Shown piece by piece: positions 55,165 to 64,000 of a DNA stretch of 64,000 bases; the first letter of the stretch is position 1, and the number at the start of each line of letters is the position of its first letter. Below the pieces are notes generated by a model, which was not told where the DNA came from, made no database searches, and was given only the letters and a program-made list of their open reading frames with translations. A program made the position numbers and the translations under genes. Source of the DNA: Aselliscus stoliczkanus (Eukaryota; Chordata; Mammalia; Chiroptera; Hipposideridae); NCBI GenBank assembly GCA_033961575.1, contig CM066738.1:90283478-90347477 (forward strand). The letters run 5' to 3'.

Positions 55165-55629
55165 CTTTTTTTTAAATTAGATTCAGATGTACAAAACAAC
55201 AAAACAATGTAATAGACATTTATGCCCCTCCCAAAGTGATAACCCCCCCCCAGTCTACTACCACTCTGACATCATATGTATCTGTTACAGTTCCATTGAC
55301 TATATTCCCTATGCTGTACTCCACATCCCATGAATGAATATATATATATATATATATATATATTTAATTATAATTGACATTCAATATTATTCAACTTTAG
55401 CTTCAGGTGTACAGTGCAGTGGTCATTGGCATCTACACAGTCTATGAAGTGGTCTCCTAACAAGTCCAGTGCCCACCTGGCACCCTACATAATCTTTACA
55501 ACATTATTTATTATATTCCCCATACTGTATTTCACATCCCCATGGCTATATTGTGACTACTAGTTTGTACTTGCTAATATCTTCACCTTCATCCCCATCC
55601 CTAACCCTGCATCTAGCAACCATCAGTCG
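55165..55629 (-). mobile_element. L1 3' UTR insertion, ~465 bp
   Basis: AGATTCAGATGTACAAAACAAC, AAAGTGATAACCCCCCCC, CCATTGACTATATTCCC, (TA)n at 55338-55363, GCTTCAGGTGTACAGTGCAGTGG, AGTGCCCACCTGGCACCC and CTGCATCTAGCAACCATCAG are the antisense L1 3' UTR. ACTCCTGATTT (55154-55164) and ACTCCTAACTT (55630-55640) match at 9 of 11, a likely target-site duplication. It is the longest copy here of the UTR seen at 15244 and 20124. Confidence 0.88.
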
Positions 55630-55640
55630 ACTCCTAACTT

Positions 55641-56300
55641 ATGAATTTATTTTCCTTATTGATAAATTATATCCTTTAATAGTTCTTACAGTGAGTATCT
55701 GATAGTAATAAACTTATTCCTTAAATGTCTGAAGATGTCTTCATTTTACATTTACTCTTGAAGGCATAACATTCTACATTCACAATTATTTTCCCACAAC
55801 ACTTTAAACTAGTTCTTTCATTAATGAAAAAATGAGGTGTCAACCAGACTGCTGTTCTTTTTAGGTAATTTGTGTCCTCTTGTCGGGTTTTACAGTTTTC
55901 TCTCCTCTGCAGTGCCTATGTGTGTATATATTTTTATTTCTCTGGCTGTGTGCACAGTGGATTCTGTTTCTCTAATTTGGGAAAATTTCAGCCATTACCT
56001 AACTCTTTTAGGCTCTCTCCCTTATTCTTTATGTGTATTTTTCTCCTGAAATTCTTATTAGACTTCTCAGCCTCCATTCCAATTTCCCCTTCTTTTTTCT
56101 ATCATGTTGTCTTACTGTTTTCACCCTAGGAAATTTTCTCAGTTCTATATCTCATTTTGCAAATTCTTTGGTTGTGTTAGCCTAATGTTTAGCCCACTAT
56201 TGAGTTTCCCATTCCCCTTCTTTCTTTCATTGAGGATTTCAAATATACTGATTTTTTAAAAAGTCCTTTCAGATTTTTCCATTATTTCTATGACTTTGAA
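55641..56300. mobile_element. Old L1-like non-ORF sequence, right part
   Basis: TCTTCATTTTACATTTACTCTTGAAGGC, TTCTCTAATTTGGGAAAATTTCAGCCATTACC and TCAGCCTCCATTCC follow the same text type in the same order as at 1-1000. Confidence 0.55.
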
Positions 56301-56938
56301 TGAGAATTCTCCCATTTCTTTCTTTGATCTTACTCATCTTTGGGGAAGGTGCCTCCTGTGCCCCTTTCCTGGAAGGCCATTTCATGATTGCCCATGCCTC
56401 TCAGTGTCTGGGCCCCCAAGAGGCCTTATGTTGGCAGTTCAGCTCCTTTCTCAGTGCCCATACCTAAAATAGCCCGGGAACCAGGCTCCTGTGATTGAGA
56501 ATCTTGACTTAGACCGTAGGCTTTGGGAAAGCACCATGTTTCTAGAAGCCACCTCGGCAGATAAGAGGGGATGTTCCAATCTCTATGAAGCATCACCTGA
56601 GCTCAGTTTGGAGCCCACACGTTCCCATTTTAGGGCCTCAGCTGAGTCATCCATACATAGTTAATCTTATCCCCTTGGTGATGATAGGTCTTCAGCCTCT
56701 GCCAGTACCTGTGATTTCCATTTCTTTTTGGTCCTTGAATTTTTGGGGGAGTGATATTTAGTGTGTTTTGGCATTTATTTTTAAATAAATGCATTATATT
56801 CTGTGTGTTTGGCATTGGAAGAGTACATCATACATAAACTTTCCACTACCATGAAAGTACCCTTCATTTTTCAGACATGGAAACTAAACCCCAGGAAAGT
56901 GAGGTAGCTTTCCCAAATCAGAGCCTACTTATTTCCAA
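56301..56938. other. Unclassified
   Basis: No repeat or gene recognised; may include the end of the L1-like sequence. Confidence 0.4.
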
Positions 56939-56940
56939 TA

Positions 56941-57260
56941 CAGGCACCTTGGAGATATTGCAGGTTCAGTTCCAGACCACTGCAATAAAGTGAATACTGC
57001 AATAAAGCAAGTCAGAATGTTGGGTTTCCTAGTACATATAAAAGTAATGTTTATATTATACTGTTCTCTATTTAGTGTGCAATAGCAGGTTTCTTTAAAA
57101 ATGTGCATACTTTAATTAAAAAATACTTTATTGCTAAAAAATGCTAACCATATCTGAGCCTGTTGGGAAAATGACACCAATAGATTTGCCATTCAATCTG
57201 TAAAAAGTGTAATATCTGCAAAGTGCAATAAAATGAAGCACAATAAAAGGTGCTTCTATG
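56941..57260. mobile_element. Tigger1-like deletion product (TcMar)
   Basis: Left end CAGGCACCTTGGAGATATTGC, then TTCAGTTCCAGACCACTGCAATAAAG, TACTTTATTGCTAAAAAATGCTAACC, and right end GTAATATCTGCAAAGTGCAATAAAATG..AAGGTGCTTC. Both Tigger1 ends are present and the transposase-coding middle is missing. The flanking TA (56939-56940) fits the TA target of the superfamily. Confidence 0.9.
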
Positions 57261-57694
57261 TACAGGTGTGCTTGTACGTAGATGCAGAAGCACTTCTCTG
57301 CCTTAAACACACTGCACATTGTCTCTTTACCTCAAGATTTTTGATGTTCAAAATGAGAATGTAATGTCTACCTTGCCTTTCTCAGTTCATTATTGAGAAT
57401 TGCAGGAATTGGCATTGCAAATAAATGTGGAAGTATTTTGAAAATAAAAAGCTTGGTCTCTTATTAGCATTACCCTTTTTAAAGTTCTATTGTGCTGGAG
57501 ACTATTCAGCAATGTCAATATTTACTTTCATTGCTAAGAAATTACTTCTGATTTTTTCTTCTGGAGAATTTGCTTTTTTCATATACCATGTCTACTTTCA
57601 AAGCCATTTTTGATGTTTAATAAAATAAGACCTCTTAGATAGAAGGTAATATACTAAGATCAAGTCACAGAGACTGAAGAACAAATACATTTTC
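57261..57694. other. No recognisable feature
   Basis: A/T-rich unique-looking sequence. Confidence 0.45.
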
Positions 57695-57770
57695 ATACAT
57701 TCATCAAATGTTTGTTGAATGCCAATGTGTCCATGCACCTAGGTTTTGCCTGGGATATATAGTAATTAAA
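57695..57770 (-). mobile_element. L2 LINE 3' end
   Basis: TACATTCATCAAATGTTTGTTGAATGCC is the complement of the L2 3' end. Confidence 0.65.
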
Positions 57771-57779
57771 TTACTTTTT

Positions 57780-58637
57780 GAAGAAACAACCTTTTTATTT
57801 TAGATTTATAGAAAACTTTAGATGTATAGAAAAATTGCAAAGATAGAGTTCCCATTTACCCTACACCCATTTTCCACTATCAATAGCATCTCTTTTTTTT
57901 TTTTTTGAGGGCAGTGCCACTGGCCCTCATATGTGGGATCCGAACCGGGGCCACTTACTTCCCAAGCCAGCGCTTAACCACCACTCCACTGTGCCAGCCC
58001 TATCAATTGCATCTTATAATTTACGATATATTTGTCTCAATTAATGAACCAATACTGATATATTTTTATACTTTATTCAGGTTTCCTTAGCTCTTACCTG
58101 TTTCTCTTCTAGGATTCCATTCAAGGTACCACATCACATTTAGTCATCATATATCCTTAGGCTCCTCTTGCCTGTGAGAGGTCAGGCTTTCCATTTTTAG
58201 ATGACCTTGATGGCTTTGAGGGTTATGGGTCAGATATTTGGTAGAATTTCCCTCAAATGGGATTTGTCAGTTCTTCCCATAATTAGAGTGGAGTTATGGC
58301 TTTTTTGAGGCAGATCGGAGGTGAAGTGCCATTCTCATCACTTCTTATCAAGGGTACGTGCTATCCAGAGACATCATTTTTTATGTTTGAGGTAATGTTT
58401 GTAAGGTTTATCAACTGGAAAGTTCCTCATTTTCTCTTGTCTATATTGTATGCAATCTCTTTGGAAGAAAGTCACTATGGACAGCCTACACTTGGAGAGT
58501 GGGGAGTTATATTTCATTTTCTTGAGGGCTGATTATCTGTGTAAGTTATTTGAAATTGTTCTGCTTGGGAGATTTGTCTAGTCTCCTTATTTATATGTTT
58601 ATTTATTTATTTACTCACTCGCTCACTTATATCGGTA
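57780..58637. mobile_element. Old L1 non-ORF sequence, left part
   Basis: In order: ATTTATAGAAAACTTTAGATG, CAAGGTACCACATCACATTTAGTCATC, CTTAGGCTCCTCTTGCCTGTGAGAGG, GGGGAGTTATATTTCATTTTCTTGAGGG, GCTTGGGAGATTTGTCTAG. This is a widespread L1-associated sequence, disrupted by a SINE (57892) and an LTR (58638) and continued at 59157. Confidence 0.65.
57892..58000 (-). mobile_element. tRNA-derived SINE, short form
   Basis: Minus-strand reading: GGGCTGGCACAGTGGAG head, B-box-like GGTTCGGATCC, end GGCACTGCCCTC with an A-rich tail (14 A). Flanks TATCAATAGCATCT (57878-57891) and TATCAATTGCATCT (58001-58014) differ at one base. Confidence 0.92.
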
Positions 58638-59156
58638 TGTATTTGAAGGGGTTCAGAACACGCCACTGATAATATACCACTTTGACATATTGATTATTTT
58701 GACCTGTAGGAGAGAAATAGCAGATGCAGAGAGAGCTCTCTGACTTCCCATTTTCTGCCTAAAACCAGGTCCTAAGAAAGGTGCCCCCTCTGTACCTGGA
58801 TGAGAAGAACATTCTTATAACCAGAGACTGAAATTCGGCTTCGACGTCGACGTGTAAAAACAAACCTACGAAAATAACTCTCATCTTCCATTAGTTTCCA
58901 TCTTCAATTTGCTAGTCACTATCCCACAATTTGGTGCCTCTAAACCAAATCCCTTTGTGTTGTCTCATCCTCACAATCTATCATCCTTTGTTCAAAAAAG
59001 TATATTCGTATACCTTCAGGTCTTCATTTTCCTTCTGAAGACTCCTGTGTACATGTAAAGATAGTAAATAAAACTTGTGCACGTTTCTCCTGTTAATCTG
59101 TTTATGTCCGTTTAATTCTTAACCTCAGACAGTAGAAGAAAGTTTCCTCTCCGCTA
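58638..59156 (+). mobile_element. Solo LTR, class I ERV-like
   Basis: About 520 bp of unrelated sequence splits the old L1. It starts TG (58638) and has a retroviral R/U5-like end: AATAAA at 59067-59072 in AGTAAATAAAACTTGTGC, then TTTCTCCTGTTAATCTG, typical of gammaretrovirus-like LTRs. CpG-rich CTTCGACGTCGACGTG is at about 58838. No internal gag/pol/env lies nearby, so it is a solo LTR. Termini are approximate and no 4-5-bp duplication was resolved. Confidence 0.65.
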
Positions 59157-59285
59157 CCGACTCATGGATATTTGTCTTATTTCACTACTTTTTATATTTT
59201 GTTGTCCAAATTGTTTCAGCTTTGACTATTGGAAGCTCTTGCCTTTTGTGTTTCTTTGACATTCCTGCTGTGTGTGTGTGTGTGC

Positions 59286-59335
<50 letters not shown>

Positions 59336-59455
59336 TTAAATACCTTCTTTCTTTGAGGTACATCAAGAGTCTCTAGGCTTATCTTATATATTTCTTGTCC
59401 CAGTCCTAGGATCAGCTATTTCTCCAAGGAGTTCTGGTTCCTTTTAATAATGAGG
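59157..59455. mobile_element. Old L1 non-ORF sequence, right part
   Basis: ACTCATGGATATTTGTCTTATTT, GTCCAAATTGTTTCAGCTTTGAC and CAGTCCTAGGATCAGCTATTTCTCCAAGGAG resume the sequence that ended at 58637. Confidence 0.65.
59269..59335. repeat. (TG)n(CG)8(TG)n alternating tract
   Basis: 67 bp of strict pyrimidine-purine alternation. The middle, 59285-59300, is (CG)8. Such tracts are the best known Z-DNA formers. Confidence 0.97.
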
Positions 59456-60639
59456 TTATTGACTAAAAGGCAATGTTGCATTGAATCCAACATGACTAGA
59501 GATTATTTTCTTTATTCATTCTCACTTGTAAAATATTTGATACTTGTTCTGTCAGTCACACAAGAATGCTGAGAGCTGGGTGAATGACTTCATAAAACCA
59601 TTAGACTTCTTTGAAAGGGATGACTTTCAAAATAGGGATGAATAACTTCTGGAGAAAAACAAGAAATTCCACAAAGATAATAGAGAAGTTCACCTTCATT
59701 TGCCAACTGAGACTACACACATCTTCTAAATGTGGGTCTGATACTGAATTGTCAAATGAAAATGCGTTAAATGCAAGAACAGATTAACATGGAAAATATA
59801 CTAAATTTTAAGAAATAGAATTCCTTTTCTTTAGTCAGAACCAAGGGCAATACCTCAGCAGTTATTAATAAGCTATTGTTGCTGGTTTAAACAAAGAACC
59901 TAGAATGTTTATTATTGCAATGGACCTGTTTATGTGTGCCTAGACTCCAAAACCTACTTTTATTTGTAAGGTTCCCCAACAGAGTGGTAGATAGATATAG
60001 CAAAAGCCCAAAGGACAGCATGCTGAGCCTTTGGAAAAACAATTTCATTTCCAAAAGCAAGGGATAGACATTGAAGCTTAAAGGGAGCTGATCCTTAGGA
60101 TAAAGTCATAGTAAGATTTTCAGAATAAAGATTTCAGGGAAGTCTAGGGACCAATTATGTAATGTTCAAAGGAAATAGTGACTACTACTGAGCTTTAGTT
60201 TTATCTTATGCTTAAGGCAAATATGTGCAAATCATTCTACCTGACATTGGGGAGGAAAAGTTTATTTTTGTTTCTTTTTGTGATAATGATAATGAAGAGG
60301 AGGAGAATGACAGGAAAATGATGGTTCTAGGTGCCTGAGTTTTCATTTGCTTTAGTTCAGAAATAACCACAGTGCTGAAACTTGACTTTGGCCTGGTTCT
60401 CTCTTGAACAGAAAGCGACCAGATCCTATGGGAAGGTTTCTCTTGACCTGTTCTTTGAACCTGCCTCTCCCGCTTCAATTTCATGGTAAAGTATGCTCAT
60501 GTACCAACCTCCAAGACAGCCAATTTGTTTCTCAAATGGAGTTTTCCATCCAGGGAAGGCCAGGTGTACGAGCCCTCCTTATCTCCCATCTGCTCAAAGA
60601 CAAAAATGTCTTATGAATATAAGATTTGTAAAAATTTAA
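59456..60639. other. No gene or repeat recognised
   Basis: Unique-looking A/T-rich sequence; a 90-codon minus-strand frame (60212-60484) is not credible as a gene. Confidence 0.45.
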
Positions 60640-60900
60640 CCTCCCAGTAATGTTCAAAGAAAAAAAAAATAGGAGGAAGCAAGGTGGTGAAGGGGAGGCC
60701 AAGCGGAACCAGAGTGGCCACAGAAAGAATGATCTTCCAATGGTTCTCTCTGGGGCCCCTGAGATGGGTTGTCTGGCTACTTAATAAGAAGCAAATTCTC
60801 CAATGGGAAAACAACCCAATACTCACATAACACTTGACCATTGAAGGAGAGCGGGATGCTAATGAGAGCAGTCCAAGGGGAGGCACTTCAAAAGCCAATC
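60640..60900. promoter_or_regulatory. Weak candidate conserved element
   Basis: Repeat-free, balanced composition. It includes CTACTTAATAAGAAGC and ATGCTAATGAGAGC. Inference; weaker than other candidates. Confidence 0.25.
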
Positions 60901-61499
60901 CCCTAGAAGGACAGACCCACTTTAGTGTTCAGGCACTGAAAGAGTGAGAAAGGGCTGAGTGGGCCAGCAGAGCAAACACCTGGACCCTCACGCATCCTCC
61001 ATGTTGGCTGCCTTCCCTTCCTTGATCACCTGAGAAGGATCCCAATTTCTTATTCAAAGTTGTCTTCTTTTGCGGCATTGGCTCCTCTTCTCAAAACTGT
61101 CATTTCAAGGCTCAAGAGGAACTGAGGGGTAAGGCATAAAACTCTTCCTTCGACTTTGTCACCTTTTGCTAACATTTGGAAATTCTATCTGTTCGTGGGG
61201 GGAAATGGTTGATTTCTAAACTTTTTTTTCTTTTCCTTCTCATCCACCAAAAATTAAAATGTAACATTGTATATATGTGTATATATGTATGTACTTATAT
61301 ATGTACATATAATCCTTTTCCTAGTATTAAAACAGTTGCTACTGGTTAGCCAATAATATAGGTGATTGGAAAGCCTTCTGAAAATGGGATCTTACTTTAG
61401 ATGCCATGGGATGATATAGCTGTTATTTCACAAGGAGCATCTTTCAATTAGTTTATTTTCAACCCCCCTTCCATGCCTCAACTCCATCCCCAGTATAGA
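60901..61499. other. No gene; short TA/TG-rich run
   Basis: Mostly unique. 61268-61310 is a TATATGTG-type low-complexity run. Confidence 0.5.
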
Positions 61500-61680
61500 T
61501 TACAGTGTTAAAAAGATCATCATAAATGTAGCCTTGTACAAGGAGATGATCTAATTATTCAGCCTTGCTGTACCAGCCTAATAAATTATGCAGTTTTGCC
61601 CACAGTATTTCACCTGAGAGAATGAGTGTGACAAATATTATAGTGCATGCATTCTCCAGCCAGCCTGTGTAGGGGCCAGA
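61500..61680. promoter_or_regulatory. Candidate conserved non-coding element
   Basis: Repeat-free with CTAATTATTC at 61551-61560 (homeodomain), CCTAATAAATTATGC at about 61577, and an E-box CACCTG at 61611-61616. Inference. Confidence 0.35.
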
Positions 61681-62379
61681 ACAGAGAGGGTTTAGTGCCA
61701 TGATCTGAAAACTGGTTTTGCAGAGCTTGAAGAGTGAACGTTAAAAATTTTTCTATTTTTTTGGTTGGAGTTAGGTATATGCATTATACTGACGGGGCTT
61801 GTATGCCCATCGAATATACTATATGTGATAATTGTTGTATATTTAATAATGTTCAAAAAGCGTGCTGTCACATAGTTATTTGCATATTATTCTAGAATGT
61901 TAATGAGAAAGCTAGAGAGAATCCCCTCCCCTCAAGAGTTCAAGGGAGTTTGACACAGATGAATATCATCAGCCTGTTGAGGCTCCTATCAGTAGAACAG
62001 GAGAGCATATTTACAGCTCTATTTGTGCACATGGGAGGAAGTCCCAAAATTTATTCCAACTATTTGGACTCACTGAATGGCTGTTAAATGGAAACCTTCT
62101 GGTCTACCCTGTAGTTTGTGTTACCTTCACCATGGTGTGATTGTAGAACTGACGTGTGTGGCTCCCTGTTGACTATGCAACCTTCTAACTGATCTGATGG
62201 AGAATTGGGTTTGATGACCTCTGGAGACATTGTACAGTGGTGTGTTCAAATTCTGCATAAGGGTGGGTTTAAAGACAGTGATGGTGAGCGTGTATTCTTA
62301 TTCTGTCTTATCAATAACACTCTCAAGAGTGAAGCGGTATTGTAAATATCAGCTAAAAAGCTAAATGCAAATTGGCATT
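61681..62379. other. Unclassified, mostly repeat-free
   Basis: No repeat recognised over ~700 bp; it may belong to the same regulatory cluster as its neighbours. Confidence 0.4.
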
Positions 62380-62540
62380 CGCAATAAAAGAAAAATAGTT
62401 AATGAATCATTGCCTCATAGTCAGGCTAACTGGCTGATGTCAAGGAAATTTTTATTGGACATTTAAGCCATGATTTTATATCAGTGAGCCAAATCCAATT
62501 AATATATTTTCATGAAGTAAAAGCAATTTCTGATTTTTAA
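62380..62540. promoter_or_regulatory. Candidate conserved non-coding element
   Basis: Repeat-free with TTAATGAATCATTG at about 62399 and CCAATTAATAT at 62495-62505, two homeodomain-type clusters 90 bp apart. Inference. Confidence 0.35.
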
Positions 62541-64000
62541 ATATCCACTTAAGGTTTAAAAAACTTTTCTAGGCAATGTATCTAGCCAACTGCTGGCCAG
62601 AAACCCTTTATCCCCGCCCCCCCACACACACACACACATACTCACTCTGCCTTATGTTACATGTATATAAATTTTGCATGAAGAGAGAATGTCATGAGGT
62701 AAAGAGGAATGGGAAGTCAAGGGTAGTTGTCGAGAGAAAAGATACCTGTCTTTGGTAACAGCTCTCTCTGTTTTGCTTAGAATAGGAGAGGTAGGTATTG
62801 AGGTACAGATATGACCCTCACCATGATATGGAACTAGATGAGAATAAGGGGCTGCCACTTGGTGCTAAGCAGGGGGATCACTCTGTTTCAAGATCCTTTC
62901 CTCCTGCACCCCCGCTTCCCAGCATCCCAGCATCCCAGCATCCTAGCAGCAGTGGGGCCTGGACCTTCCCCTGCAGCATCAGTCGTTAGGCAGCACAGAG
63001 GGCCAGAGATCAGCATGACCATTTATCCACTGATGGATGATGCCTTCAAATCAGCGGGCCACAGGTGGTTTAGATATGCTGTGTGCAAGTACAGGTTGCA
63101 AGAACTTTGAAGGACAGCCTGGAATTTCTTTTATCAATTACCTGACAGAGGATCTTTCAAGTTGCATGCAGTAAGTTGTAAAACATGTCATTGTAGTCAA
63201 CTCTAAATTATCTGGGGATGGAAGGAGCCAAAAGAGTTGGACATCAGCATTGGTTGAACAGAGCACTGTCATGAGGACTGGTGGGGGGTTAAACACAGAA
63301 AGAGGGATAAAGTCATTGCCATTGTGGTGCTTATGAGCCCTTGATGGAAAATAGATCGAATAGGTACAATTCACAGATATACTACTCAGGTACTTCACTG
63401 CTTGCATCGAGGCTAAAACTCTGCCACTAGGAAACCAATTCTGTAAGTTTGGAGATCTTTTCAATATTTCACATATTAAAAATGTCATGATCCGGTAGAA
63501 CATGAAGCACTTCAGAGAGAAAGGCCTTCAAGAGTAGATCCCTGGCTGGACCCATTCTGGAATCCATCCATCATTTTATTCAACAAATAGAGAGTGAGCA
63601 CTTCACATATGCAAATTGCTAAGATCTCAACAAAGGCATCTGCTTCTTTGGAGCCCCTCCGGGAGACTGAAAGGGGAGCATGGAAAGAGACAGAGACACT
63701 TCCAAAGGGAGAAGAGGGAGAGAGGAAGAGCAATAGTTCAGATAGTGGTTTCTGATTTGGAGTTTTGCTTGAAGCAGAAGGATCTCCATTGGAGTGTGAG
63801 GGGGACCATGATTTAGAGAGGCTGGTGGGAAGAGAAAGGCCCTCAAAATAGAGGAGCAAAATATGTTGTTTATCTGCATATGTGAGAGAGTGGTCCTTAA
63901 AAATGGAATCAATCTTTATATTGCAGTTTAGAAGATAATTATTTTAATAGACTAGATGAGAATAAGATTAAGTTGTGAACACCTCCCACTCCCCCCTGCA
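62541..64000. other. No gene; two short repeats
   Basis: Mostly unique. A C-run plus (CA)n lies at about 62615-62638, and an 8-bp tandem repeat, (CCCAGCAT)3 plus a decayed fourth copy, at 62918-62948. Overlapping open frames on both strands (62798-63912, up to 121 codons) show no recognised protein. Confidence 0.5.

Noticed and set aside
58638..59156. Complete endogenous retrovirus
   Set aside because: Only one LTR-like segment is present; no internal retroviral coding sequence lies within the window.
1..64000. CRISPR array, operons, ribosome binding sites, prokaryotic features
   Set aside because: The sequence is plainly mammalian (MIR, L2, L1, MaLR, microsatellites); direct repeats seen are simple repeats or duplications, not regularly spaced arrays.

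Overview
The window is non-coding mammalian DNA. I found no protein-coding exon, tRNA, rRNA or snRNA gene that I can defend. Open frames are short and mostly fall in simple repeats or transposon remnants. MIR, L2, MER5A-like, Tigger1-like and MaLR-like LTR fossils, together with L1 fragments, show a placental mammal. Three younger element types narrow this down: tRNA-derived SINEs whose head begins GGGCCGGCC, a long form of that SINE ending in a CCCCAATAAAATCTT tail, and a laurasiatherian-type L1 3' UTR. From memory the SINE tail resembles the Rhin-1 family of yinpterochiropteran bats, so a bat (perhaps a rhinolophoid that lacks canonical Rhin-1 here) is the best guess. That is inference and was not searched. 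Layout: 1-10 kb holds old L1 non-ORF sequence, a 110-bp (TA)n tract, a 230-bp polypurine tract, L2 and MIR pieces, then a short SINE (9144-9246) and a young 5'-truncated L1 (9527-9969), both with clear target-site duplications. 10-22 kb holds a hAT-type element, two MaLR-like LTRs, many MIR/L2 pieces, two L1 3'-UTR insertions nested in older repeats, a short SINE with perfect duplications, and several repeat-free stretches rich in homeodomain-type sites. 22-38 kb is mainly unique sequence plus MIR/L2, a palindromic DNA transposon (27.95-28.1 kb), a 1.2-kb L2 copy that still shows the reverse-transcriptase motif PQGSVL (33.57 kb), and a HAL1/L1 ORF1-like fossil split by a MIR. 38-46 kb is L1-dense: two plus-strand L1 fragments, a 290-bp A/T-only palindromic tract with an exact 45-bp duplication, a second tRNA-derived SINE family (40704-40866), and two more L1 3' ends. 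46-60 kb holds three long SINEs, a ~2.4-kb minus-strand L1 ORF2 fossil, old L1 sequence, a Tigger1-like deletion product, an apparent class I ERV solo LTR inside an L1, and a 67-bp alternating TG/CG tract. 60-64 kb is again mostly unique. Functionally, the window reads as an intergenic or intronic gene-desert segment. Its interest lies in the nested retroelement record and in eight or nine repeat-free blocks that look like conserved regulatory elements. Conservation was not tested; those calls rest on the absence of repeats and on motif clustering.
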